DNA of 33,494 bases from RGIG1959 sp964564305 (GTDB taxonomy: Bacteria > Bacillota > Clostridia > Oscillospirales > Acutalibacteraceae). A program made the translations under genes and the position numbers. The notes under the pieces were generated by a model. It did no database searches. It saw only the letters and a list, made by a program, of their open reading frames with translations, and had not been told where the DNA came from. Numbering within the stretch: the stretch's first letter is position 1; each line of letters opens with the position of its first letter. Below, one piece after another: positions 8,259-15,620 of the stretch. Location: the NCBI GenBank assembly GCA_964564305.1, contig CAZMAM010000015.1, forward strand, positions 1-33,494. The letters run 5' to 3'.

Positions 8259-8780
8259 TCAATGAAATAGCCTTTTGACCAACGGGTGCAAACGAACCCG
8301 GTACAGAGAAGCCAGCAGCTTCAGCGCATAATCATAGAGCACCAAAGCCGCATTGCCCAATACCAGAAGGACCGCGGCCATCCACCAAACATCAAACAGA
8401 GTTTCAAAACCGACTATTATGCCCAAAACCGCGTATCCGCCGATCATCGATACATTGAAAACGGTATACCGCACCACCCATGCCGCCACATGATTGCGCC
8501 ACAGAACCAACCGCAACTGAATGATGGGATAATATCCAAAAAAAGCAATAAAAAGCACTTTGGCTTCTATATCCGGAGTCAGTATCAAAGCAAGCGCCGA
8601 CGTTACCGCATAACACGCTAATCCCCTGCCCGTACCCAACTCTATAGCGGCGGGCATCAGCAATATACCGGAAAGCGCCGCCAGAGCATAGGTGGTGACG
8701 GGAATGAAAGTCAGCAATAAAGACGCCGCGGAAAGCGCACACAGTACCCCCGCAAACGCAATCTGCTGAGTCTTTTTCAT
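8259..8780 (-). CDS. Integral membrane protein in the J-domain operon
   Basis: 173 aa with about five hydrophobic segments: residues 7-30, 33-50, 55-75 (after GTGRGLACYAVTSALAL), 100-125 and 128-155. The arrangement, with short loops and a small Gly-rich turn, recalls ECF-transporter substrate-binding subunits, but no diagnostic motif is present. AAAGGGG precedes the ATG. It starts 13 nt after the J-domain gene and is the last gene of that operon. Function not recognised. Confidence 0.75.
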   Translation of the reverse strand: MKKTQQIAFAGVLCALSAASLLLTFIPVTTYALAALSGILLMPAAIELGTGRGLACYAVTSALALILTPDIEAKVLFIAFFGYYPIIQLRLVLWRNHVAAWVVRYTVFNVSMIGGYAVLGIIVGFETLFDVWWMAAVLLVLGNAALVLYDYALKLLASLYRVRLHPLVKRLFH

Positions 8781-8793
8781 CCCGAAAACCCCT

Positions 8794-9354
8794 TTAACAG
8801 CAACGAATCAAATCTCCGCCCATACTTTCACAACAGCAATCCGCACAAATCAGACTGTTACAGACATCACACGCCGTACATCCGCCGACCGGCTGAGTGG
8901 CATTGACTGTGCCGTTTCTCCGTCGGGAAACATTTTGTGCCGCTTTCCGATATTCCATATTCTGCGGATCCATTTGAGCCGCCTGATAAAAATGGCGATC
9001 CGCTTCTTCCAACCAACCCTTTTGGTAAAGTACCTGTCCTTTAAGATAGTACCATTCTGCAGTTCGGGACGCCTGTGGAATGCCGTCCAGCAATTCTTCC
9101 GCCTGAGCGTACTGCCGCGCGCCGATCATGGAACGGATATCCGCATATTGGGATACTCCGCCACTCTGGCGCATGCGCACAATGGCATCGTACGCTTCGT
9201 TAATCTCCTGCATCTTTTCCTGCGCGAGATCGGAAAGCGGATTGTCGCCGTAGTGATCCGGATGGTATTTGCGTGCCAAGGCCCGATATGCCGCCTTTAC
9301 TTCATCGTCGGTGGCGTTTGGGGATATGCCCAGCACATCATACGGATTTTTCAT
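8794..9354 (-). CDS. J-domain protein with TPR-like and Cys-rich tail
   Basis: 186 aa. Residues 3-65 form a J-domain with the HPD motif at 31-33 (KYHPDHYGDN), so it should stimulate a DnaK-type Hsp70. Residues ~70-130 read as a TPR-like helical pair (AEELLDGIPQASRTAEWYYL, then WLEEADRHFYQAAQMDPQN). The C-terminal ~35 residues hold nine cysteines (CTACDVCNSLICADCCCESM), likely metal-binding. It lacks the Gly/Phe and substrate domains of classical DnaJ, so it is a specialised co-chaperone. It starts 1 nt after the DUF5685 gene ends, implying coupled translation. Confidence 0.92.
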   Translation of the reverse strand: MKNPYDVLGISPNATDDEVKAAYRALARKYHPDHYGDNPLSDLAQEKMQEINEAYDAIVRMRQSGGVSQYADIRSMIGARQYAQAEELLDGIPQASRTAEWYYLKGQVLYQKGWLEEADRHFYQAAQMDPQNMEYRKAAQNVSRRRNGTVNATQPVGGCTACDVCNSLICADCCCESMGGDLIRCC

Positions 9355-9355
9355 G

Positions 9356-10231
9356 TTATACCCTCTTTTCGTCCGGTTCGGTAACTTGCCTGATGACTGC
9401 GGGCATTCCCCGAATCAGCGCATTGCGCAATATGCCGTCAAAGTGCCGAATGGGAATTTGCTCATAACATTCCAGACAAACCGCCGCGCTCTCGCGCAAT
9501 GTCTGTGCCGCATACTTTTTCATATTTCCGGCATCCAACGCCTGAAGCATTTCCTGAGATTGCAAAGCAAAGGGATTATATTTTCCGCTGGCGATATCTT
9601 TTTCGTAATCGTCCGCCGCATCTGCCAAATATATAAACCGCCCGAGAAAATACCCGAATCGCCAAACGGTCTCCCCCATTTCTCCGGATAACCCTTCCCG
9701 AGCAAGACCGGCAATCAATCGGGCAGAAGGATCTGCCGCGGCATCAACTGAAGAAATCTTTTCAGCTTCCAGCTTTCTCTGCGTTTGCATATATTCCCGT
9801 ATCGCTTCGGCCTCCTCCGGCCGGCGAGAGCAGGCCTTTTTAAATGAACGGGAAAGAACCAGCTTTGCCGCTCTTGCCATGAATCGTTTTAAAAACCGTT
9901 CATCCAAGATAACATCTTCTAATTTGTAAAAACTTATTAGTACAGAAATATCCGCCGCCCGATCGATGGCGGCCACACCGTTTTTGCCACCACAGCGAAG
10001 ACATTTTTTCATGGGATTGAACGAACAGCGCCCATTGGCAAATCCCGGACAATCGGAAGACAGCGCCAAGGAAAATATCGCCAGAAAAGTAAGATCGTAA
10101 GACAAAGTCATCCGTGAGAAAATACCGTATCTCCTGCCCAGCGCACGGCAAAGCGTACAGTATACTCCCCGGTATTGATCAAACTCAAGGCATTTGAGAT
10201 TCGCTTTGTCTACCCTGATATAACCGAACAT
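9356..10231 (-). CDS. DUF5685-type protein
   Basis: About 291 aa. An in-frame ATG at 10276 extends the reading by 15 residues, but GGGAG lies 7 nt before the ATG at 10231, which gives the characteristic start MFGYIRVDKANLK. Cysteines cluster early (VYCTLCRALGRRYG) and again in FNPMKKCLRCGG. The remainder is helical, with D/E-rich segments (YLADAADDYEKDIASGKYNP) like those of isoprenoid-synthase-fold proteins. The family is common in Oscillospiraceae with no known function. It is the first gene of an operon with the J-domain and membrane proteins. Confidence 0.85.
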   Translation of the reverse strand: MFGYIRVDKANLKCLEFDQYRGVYCTLCRALGRRYGIFSRMTLSYDLTFLAIFSLALSSDCPGFANGRCSFNPMKKCLRCGGKNGVAAIDRAADISVLISFYKLEDVILDERFLKRFMARAAKLVLSRSFKKACSRRPEEAEAIREYMQTQRKLEAEKISSVDAAADPSARLIAGLAREGLSGEMGETVWRFGYFLGRFIYLADAADDYEKDIASGKYNPFALQSQEMLQALDAGNMKKYAAQTLRESAAVCLECYEQIPIRHFDGILRNALIRGMPAVIRQVTEPDEKRV

Positions 10232-10472
10232 AAACCGCTCCCTTTTTTCTGTGGTATATTCTACCTTATTTGCCAAAGGGAATTATAAACGATTTGTAAA
10301 TTCTCCCCCGATTCTTTTCGCATTCGCGAGCCGGAACCTCAACCTGCCTTGTCATTCCCGCTGCGAAACGCGGTTAAACGAACCAGCCAAAATATCAACG
10401 TAATACACCGGCCACAGCGATGATACCGGAATCAAAGAAACAAAAAATGTAATCATAACGGAGTGAATTCAC

Positions 10473-12974
10473 GTGACAGAGAAGAAACATATGGCGCCAA
10501 CGCATATTATCATTCGCGGAGGACGCGTACATAACCTGAAAAATATCGATCTAAGTATTCCTTTAAACCGGATTGTGGGAATAGCCGGCGTGTCCGGTTC
10601 CGGGAAATCATCACTGGCACTGGGCATCTTGTACGCGGAAGGGTCCAGAAGATATTTGGAATCGTTATCCACCTATACCAGACGGCGCATGACCGGTGCT
10701 TCCGCAGCGGATGTAGACGAGGTGCTGTATGTTCCCGCCTCCCTTGCGCTTCATCAGCGCCCCGGCGTTCCCGGAATACGTTCTACCTTCGGAACCGGGA
10801 CAGAACTGCTGAACAGTCTGCGCCTGATGTTTTCCCGTTTGGCGGAGCACCGGTGCCCAAACGGTCATTATGTGCCGCCAACCCTCAATGTGGCGGCAGA
10901 TAAAGAAATATATTGCCCCGTATGCGGCCAGCCTGTGATACCGCCAAGCGCGGAAGACCTTTCGTTTAACAGTACCGGCGCGTGCCCATGCTGCGACGGA
11001 ACCGGAACCGTTCGGGTGGTGGATGAAAGCACTCTGGTTCCGGACGATTCGCTCACCATAGACGAAGGTGCGGTTGCCCCGTGGCAAACCCTGATGTGGT
11101 CACTGATGAAAGATATTGCCCGGGAAATGGGCGTGCGAACCAACATACCGTTTCGGGATTTGACGGAAAAAGAAAAAGATATTGTGTTCCACGGCCCCGC
11201 CGTAAAGAAAAATATTATTTATCAAAATAAAACCAGCGGCGCCATGGGCGACATGGATTTCACCTATTTTAACGCCACTTATACCGTAGAAAACGCGCTT
11301 GCCAAAGTGAAAGACGAAAAAGGTATGAAACGGGTGGAAAAATTCCTGCGGCAAAGCGTATGTCCCCAATGTAACGGAACACGCCTTTCCGAAAGAGCCA
11401 GATCTCCGAGACTTCGCGGGATTTCCCTGGCAGACGCCTGCCAAATGAATCTCGCCGATTTGGCGAAATGGGTTGAGGGTGTACCCGGTTCTCTCCCGAA
11501 AGAAATGCGGCCGATGGCCGAAAGCATCTGTGAATCGTTTTTTCATTCCGCCAAACGGCTGATGGATTTGGGACTCTCTTATTTGACTCTCGACCGGGAC
11601 GCGTCTTCACTGTCTACAGGTGAACGCCAGCGCATGCAATTGGCGCGGGCGGTCAGAAATCGCACCACAGGCGTATTGTATGTTTTGGATGAACCCACCG
11701 TTGGGTTGCATCCGGCCAATATCGAAGGCATTACCGGAGTGATGGATGATTTAATTGCCGACGGCAATTCCGTGATTTTAGTAGATCACGATACGAACAT
11801 TCTTCGAAAAGCGGATTGGATTATCGAAATGGGCCCGGGCGCAGGTGCCAAAGGAGGCCGTGTAATCGCGCAGGGAACTGTCCCAGAAATAGAAAAAAAC
11901 ACCATATCACAAATCGGTCGGTTTCTCTCACAGACAAATTCCGCCGTTGTCCGGAAAAAATCCAAAGTATCGGAACTGTTTGCTCACGGACGGATACATA
12001 TGGAGACATCGGAAATTCACACGGTAAAACCGCTTACGGTGGATATTCCGAAAGGCATGCTGACAGCAGTAACCGGCGTTTCGGGATCGGGCAAAACAAC
12101 TATGGTTCTGGAGAGCCTGATTCCCGGAATCGAAAAATCCCTTAGCGGTGCGCCTCTTCCCAAGCATATCCGCAAAATCGAGGCCGAAAATATTCGCCGC
12201 GTGAAACTGATCGATGCAACGCCTATCGGAATCAATGTGCGATCCACCGTTGCCACTTATGCCGATATTCATGATGAATTGCGCAAAGCATACGCCAAAA
12301 CGCCCGACGCCAAAAAAGCCCATCGCAAGGCCGGTGATTTTTCTTATAATACGGGGAATTTGCGATGCCCGGTATGCGACGGCACCGGATCCATTGTTTT
12401 GGATGTGCAGTTTTTGCCCGATGTGGATATTCCCTGCCCCGAATGTCACGGATCAAGATACGGCAAAGAAGCTTATCACATCAAACGGGTGTCGCAGCCA
12501 ATCGGTACGGCATATTCTCTTCCCGAATTGATGGATATGAGCATAGAAGAAGCCCTTACCGCCTGCGCTGATCTTCCCGCTGTTAAAAAACGACTGGAAA
12601 TTTTATACCATCTGGGACTCGGGTACCTGACTTTGGGAGAAGAAACACCGAGTCTTTCCGGCGGAGAAGCGCAGCGGTTAAAACTGGCCGGTGAAATAGG
12701 CAAAGGCCAGGAGGATTCACTCTTTGTCTTTGACGAACCTACTGTCGGTCTTCACCCGCTGGACGTGCAAACGCTTTTACATATTCTCGATAATCTGACG
12801 CAAAGCGGAGCGACGGTCGTTGTGATTGAACACGATTTGGATGTTATCCGAAACGCCGATTATGTCATTGATATGGGGCCGGGCGGCGGAAATCTTGGCG
12901 GAGAAATTGTGATTTGTGGAACGCCGGAAGAAATCGCGACATGCTCAAAAAGCGTGACCGGCCGGTATCTGTAA
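10473..12974 (+). CDS. UvrA-like tandem ABC ATPase (short form)
   Basis: 833 aa from a GTG with GGAG about 10 nt upstream; canonical UvrA is about 940 aa, so this is a short UvrA2-like form. Two ABC modules are clear: Walker A GVSGSGKSS (39-47) and GVSGSGKTT (~535), signatures LSTGERQRMQLA (~380) and LSGGEAQRLKLAG (~727), and Walker B-type VLDEPTVGLHP and VFDEPTVGLHP. Zinc-binding CxxC pairs are present (CPCCDGTG, CPQCNGTR, CPVCDGTG, CPECHG). The length deficit lies in the first half, where UvrA carries the UvrB-interaction region. No uvrB or uvrC is nearby and no LexA box precedes it. It may act in DNA-damage tolerance or drug resistance rather than general excision repair. Confidence 0.92.
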   Translation: MTEKKHMAPTHIIIRGGRVHNLKNIDLSIPLNRIVGIAGVSGSGKSSLALGILYAEGSRRYLESLSTYTRRRMTGASAADVDEVLYVPASLALHQRPGVPGIRSTFGTGTELLNSLRLMFSRLAEHRCPNGHYVPPTLNVAADKEIYCPVCGQPVIPPSAEDLSFNSTGACPCCDGTGTVRVVDESTLVPDDSLTIDEGAVAPWQTLMWSLMKDIAREMGVRTNIPFRDLTEKEKDIVFHGPAVKKNIIYQNKTSGAMGDMDFTYFNATYTVENALAKVKDEKGMKRVEKFLRQSVCPQCNGTRLSERARSPRLRGISLADACQMNLADLAKWVEGVPGSLPKEMRPMAESICESFFHSAKRLMDLGLSYLTLDRDASSLSTGERQRMQLARAVRNRTTGVLYVLDEPTVGLHPANIEGITGVMDDLIADGNSVILVDHDTNILRKADWIIEMGPGAGAKGGRVIAQGTVPEIEKNTISQIGRFLSQTNSAVVRKKSKVSELFAHGRIHMETSEIHTVKPLTVDIPKGMLTAVTGVSGSGKTTMVLESLIPGIEKSLSGAPLPKHIRKIEAENIRRVKLIDATPIGINVRSTVATYADIHDELRKAYAKTPDAKKAHRKAGDFSYNTGNLRCPVCDGTGSIVLDVQFLPDVDIPCPECHGSRYGKEAYHIKRVSQPIGTAYSLPELMDMSIEEALTACADLPAVKKRLEILYHLGLGYLTLGEETPSLSGGEAQRLKLAGEIGKGQEDSLFVFDEPTVGLHPLDVQTLLHILDNLTQSGATVVVIEHDLDVIRNADYVIDMGPGGGNLGGEIVICGTPEEIATCSKSVTGRYL

Positions 12975-13005
12975 CTCGGAATTTTCCAAATATGTTTTGA
13001 ATCGG

Positions 13006-13443
13006 TTAAATACTGTAACTGTTTGCCGCTCGTTCGCTTTGCTGGTCCAAAATATCCTGAAGCGAGATGGAATCCAGATATTGATTAATCACCCGATACA
13101 GTCCCTGCCAAACGGGAAGAGTGGGACAATCTGCGGCTCTGACGCAATCCACGGGCGACTGTTCCGCACAAAAAACAGGCGCCAGACTGCCCTCTGTCAG
13201 GCGTAAAATATCTCCCACCGTAACCTGATCCGGTTCCTGTGCCAACTGATATCCGCCTTGATAACCCCGGGTGGTTCTGAGAATATCGGATTTATGCAGC
13301 ACCGGAACAATTTGCTCCAGGTATTTCTTGGAAATGCCCTGTCGCTTGGCGATGTCTTTGAGCGCAATATATCCTTCGCTGCGATGCTCCGCCAAATCCA
13401 GCAACAGGCGCAACGCATATCGTCCTTTGGTGGAAATTTTCAT
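13006..13443 (-). CDS. Rrf2-family regulator with Fe-S-type cysteines
   Basis: 145 aa. The N-terminal winged helix is typical (MKISTKGRYALRLLLDLAEH, IAKRQGISKKYLEQI, TTRGYQGGYQL). C92, C100 and C106 (CAEQSPVDCVRAADC) match the triad that binds an Fe-S cluster in IscR/NsrR-type members, so it probably senses Fe-S status, nitric oxide or redox. The usual isc/suf genes are not here. It converges on the uvrA-like gene with 31 nt between stops and is read from the promoter at 13486-13514. Confidence 0.93.
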   Translation of the reverse strand: MKISTKGRYALRLLLDLAEHRSEGYIALKDIAKRQGISKKYLEQIVPVLHKSDILRTTRGYQGGYQLAQEPDQVTVGDILRLTEGSLAPVFCAEQSPVDCVRAADCPTLPVWQGLYRVINQYLDSISLQDILDQQSERAANSYSI

Positions 13444-13485
13444 CGTCTTCTATCCTCCGTTTCATTCCGTTTTCCCGATATTCCG

Positions 13486-13514
13486 ATAATACCATATATT
13501 TGCTGGGCTTTCAA
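13486..13514 (-). promoter_or_regulatory. Promoter of the Rrf2-family regulator
   Basis: TTGAAA (13514-13509), a 17-nt spacer and TATTAT (13491-13486). Downstream, ATCGG and CGGAAT motifs repeat before the start codon and could be the autoregulatory site. Confidence 0.65.
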
Positions 13515-13575
13515 TCGTTATCCGGAATTTTTATCCAAAAAGCTGCGGCCTTGGCGCACACCGGTTACGGTACCG

Positions 13576-13607
13576 TTTTTTTCCCCCCCCCCCAAAAAAA
13601 AATTTTT
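13576..13607. repeat. Stacked homopolymers T7-C11-A9-T5
   Basis: Four homopolymers run together: seven T, eleven C, nine A, five T. The 10-bp palindrome ACGGTACCGT lies directly before. The tract is about 60 bp upstream of the Rrf2 promoter. It could be a slippage-prone phase-variable element or an assembly artefact. Confidence 0.7.
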
Positions 13608-13663
13608 GTCAGGTGAAGGCACACGCGGTGTTGCATTAATTGCTTTTTGTGCACTGCCGCCTT

Positions 13664-13713
13664 AAGAAAAAAGAAAGCGAACCGACAAAACCCCGGTTGG
13701 CTTTCTTTTTATT
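13664..13713 (-). terminator. Intrinsic terminator of the 76-aa protein gene
   Basis: AAGAAAGC (13671-13678) pairs with GCTTTCTT (13700-13707), extended by AACCG/CGGTT. T-rich sequence follows on both strands, so it may act bidirectionally. It lies 30 nt past the stop codon at 13744. Confidence 0.85.
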
Positions 13714-13743
13714 CGGCTAATGACTTTTGCTGTTCTTGAAGTC

Positions 13744-13974
13744 TCAATGAGCGGACGCCCATTCGGTAGCGCGCTCTTTCGACATCGCCGTAATTTTTTC
13801 GGTTGCATAGGGAGAAGCGTCGCCTCCGCGCCCGAAGAGAAAATAATGTCCTTCAGGAGCTTGATACAAAATTTCTTCGTATCCTTCGGGATCACCGTAC
13901 TGTCCAACAACATTACGGGCGATTACGGTCGCTGTCTCAGTATCATACACCTTTTTGCGAATAACTTTTTGCAT
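13744..13974 (-). CDS. Small conserved hypothetical protein
   Basis: 76 aa, starting at an ATG with AAGGAGG 8 nt upstream. The pattern VYDTETATVIARNVVGQYGDP...EILYQAPEGHYFLFGRGG...ITAMSKERATEWA is a small Firmicutes family I recognise from many genomes, including mobile elements, but without known function. It has no membrane segment or cysteines. The leader has two clean hairpins, GGGGCGAATCCCC and a GGCGC/GCGCC stem, before the ribosome binding site. A dedicated terminator follows. Confidence 0.8.
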   Translation of the reverse strand: MQKVIRKKVYDTETATVIARNVVGQYGDPEGYEEILYQAPEGHYFLFGRGGDASPYATEKITAMSKERATEWASAH

Positions 13975-14049
13975 TGGCGGATATCCTCCTTTCGTCAGGC
14001 GCTGAAAACGTCTGCGCCCTCATTTACCGGGGATTCGCCCCGTCAATAT

Positions 14050-14078
14050 ATTTTACCGTATTCACGGCAAAAAGGCAA
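14050..14078 (-). promoter_or_regulatory. Promoter of the 76-aa protein gene
   Basis: TTGCCT (14078-14073), a 17-nt spacer and TAAAAT (14055-14050) on the minus strand, about 75 nt before the start codon. Confidence 0.5.
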
Positions 14079-14153
14079 TATATATTTTGACGAAATAAGG
14101 TATGTAATGATAAATATGATTGTAATGATTCAATATATTTTATCATTTTCGGC

Positions 14154-14681
14154 TTAGCGGGAAAACAGCCGAGTATCTAAGCCCGTTTTATATAACGCTG
14201 CAGATAAAATCACACCGCCGCAAACACAAGGAAAGAATTGCCCTAAAGCCACTTGTCCGGCCATGGTGAGAAATACGGTGAGAGATAAACTTCCCGTCAT
14301 CGATACGGATAATTCCGCCCCGATAATGAGCGCATTGAAAATTACGGGAGGAAACGTAGAAAGAACCGGTATACCGCCAAATTTTATTTTACGCAGAGCA
14401 TATGTGGCAAGAGCGGAAAGGAGGGTTGCTGCACTGCCAATCGGTATATCCCAAACTCCGGCCACATTCAGCCCGCTCGCCAATCCCACCGTGTTGGCAA
14501 TGGCGCATCCGACGGTTAATCCCGGTATGGCAACCGGCGTAAACACCGGCAAAACGGTCAGTGCCTCCGAAAGACGGCATTGCCACGGACCGAAAGCCGG
14601 TAATATCATGGTCAACATAGCATACAGTGCCGCTATCATACCGATTTCACAAATACGGCGTAAAGAAAGCTTCCTCCTCAT
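14154..14681 (-). CDS. queT: QueT-type queuosine-precursor transporter subunit
   Basis: 175 aa. The reading can be extended to 14810, but GGGGGAA sits 6-8 nt before the ATG at 14681, giving MRRKLSLRRICEIGMIAALY. Five to six hydrophobic segments and the motif CRLSEALTVLPVFTPVAIPG are typical of QueT, the S component of an energy-coupling-factor transporter thought to import preQ1 or a related queuosine precursor. The N-terminal region with AALYAML is where ECF S components contact the shared T subunit. The ECF ATPases and T protein are not in this window. A structured leader of ~95 nt precedes it. Confidence 0.88.
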   Translation of the reverse strand: MRRKLSLRRICEIGMIAALYAMLTMILPAFGPWQCRLSEALTVLPVFTPVAIPGLTVGCAIANTVGLASGLNVAGVWDIPIGSAATLLSALATYALRKIKFGGIPVLSTFPPVIFNALIIGAELSVSMTGSLSLTVFLTMAGQVALGQFFPCVCGGVILSAALYKTGLDTRLFSR

Positions 14682-14687
14682 GACTAT

Positions 14688-14774
14688 TCCCCCGTAGTTT
14701 TGATTGGGCGCAAAACCGTGTTTACGGATGTACACCCGGTCAGGATGGTTTCGAACTGACCGTACCTTGAAGTA
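14688..14774 (-). promoter_or_regulatory. Structured queT leader
   Basis: Between the promoter and the ribosome binding site the transcript can form GTAC-TTCAAG-GTAC, a stem of GGTCAG/CTGACC around 12 nt, CCGT-AAAC-ACGG followed by TTTT, and TTTTG/CAAAA around GCGCCCAAT. A preQ1 riboswitch would be expected here by function, but I could not match the known preQ1 consensus. Confidence 0.35.
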
Positions 14775-14781
14775 CAAAGAA

Positions 14782-14810
14782 AATATACTCCGTTTCGGAA
14801 AAATTGTCAA
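14782..14810 (-). promoter_or_regulatory. queT: queT promoter
   Basis: TTGACA (14810-14805), a 17-nt spacer and TATATT (14787-14782). It is back to back with the SOS-box promoter; the nearer LexA box begins only 10 bp upstream of this -35. Confidence 0.8.
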
Positions 14811-14819
14811 GAAAAATTA

Positions 14820-14859
14820 CGAACAAACGTTTGACAATTAAGAACATATGTTCTATAAT
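14820..14859 (+). promoter_or_regulatory. SOS promoter with two LexA boxes
   Basis: TTGACA (14831-14836), a 17-nt spacer and TATAAT (14854-14859) form a full consensus promoter. CGAACAAACGTTTG (14820-14833) overlaps the -35 and AGAACATATGTTCT (14841-14854) fills the spacer. Both fit the Firmicutes LexA pattern GAAC-N4-GTTC/T. The gene downstream should be tightly repressed until DNA damage. Confidence 0.9.
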
Positions 14860-14879
14860 AAGGGACGGAGGGATAATCG

Positions 14880-15458
14880 GTGAACAGTGAAACGGTTTAC
14901 ACTTTTGACGGTACATTTGAGGGCGCATTAACGGCAATATTTGAAGCATACGCGACAAAACCCATGCCGTGGGCAATCTTGCCCACCGGTTGCCAAGCGA
15001 TAAACGGAACAACATATACCGCCATACAAACCGATGCCGATAAAGCACGCCGGGTTGTAAACGGTATCTGCCGATATATGGGTAAAAGAACATATGATAT
15101 CCTTTGGTACGCCTTTTTATACGGCGATGAACAATGTGGAGACCGTATTTACCGCTATGTTCGTTTGGGGATGACGGTTGGAGAAAAAATTCGGAAAATG
15201 ATCGCCGACGAACGCGTTGCGGCGGTGCACCTTTGTGCGCGCAAAGTATGGGAAGAAGCCGATACTCTGAGCCGACAGGTTCGATTTACCGAACTGAAAG
15301 GCGGTATATATTATACCGCCATTCATCCGGAACATACGGTTCTGCCCATCTTAACGCCGCGCGTGGCCAATCAATTGAGAGAACGTCCGTTCTTTATCAA
15401 AGACTGCACACACGATATGTACGCAATCTGGAACAAGAAAAACTGGAATATTCTGTAA
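14880..15458 (+). CDS. DUF4130/TIGR03915-type DNA-metabolism protein, C-terminally truncated
   Basis: 192 aa from a GTG with GGAGGG 7 nt upstream. The sequence follows the family of putative DNA repair/modification partners of a radical SAM protein: VYTFDGTFEGALTAIFEAY at the start, a middle region with YRYVRLGMTVGEKIRKM, then VRFTELKGGIYYTAIHPEH and TPRVANQLRERPFFIKD. Full-length members are about 250 aa and end in a conserved basic, Trp-rich block. Here the reading stops right after MYAIWNKKNWNIL, and the next codons in any frame do not restore that block, so ~55 residues are missing. The radical SAM partner normally next door is also absent. Transcription is under two LexA boxes, fitting a damage-response role. 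Confidence 0.8.
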   Translation: MNSETVYTFDGTFEGALTAIFEAYATKPMPWAILPTGCQAINGTTYTAIQTDADKARRVVNGICRYMGKRTYDILWYAFLYGDEQCGDRIYRYVRLGMTVGEKIRKMIADERVAAVHLCARKVWEEADTLSRQVRFTELKGGIYYTAIHPEHTVLPILTPRVANQLRERPFFIKDCTHDMYAIWNKKNWNIL

Positions 15459-15535
15459 AATACAGCCGCACGGGCGGATAAACGGCTTGATGGATACCGG
15501 GTATTCGATGTTTGCTGCCTGACGTTTATACGCTC

Positions 15536-15566
15536 AATGCCGGTGTGTGATTTTACCGGGCATTTT
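15536..15566 (+). terminator. Possible terminator after the SOS gene
   Basis: AATGCCGGT pairs with ACC-G-GGCATT around a 10-nt loop, followed by TTTTCTC. It lies between convergent genes. The T run is short. Confidence 0.45.
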
Positions 15567-15620
15567 CTCACATTTCCCTTTCACATATCAAAAAGTTTAC
15601 CGTCAAACCCATCGAGGCTC

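Noticed and set aside
14740..14765. tRNA T-arm-like sequence GGTTTCGAACT on the plus strand
   Set aside because: No acceptor, D or anticodon stems can be built around it; it is part of the queT leader hairpin.
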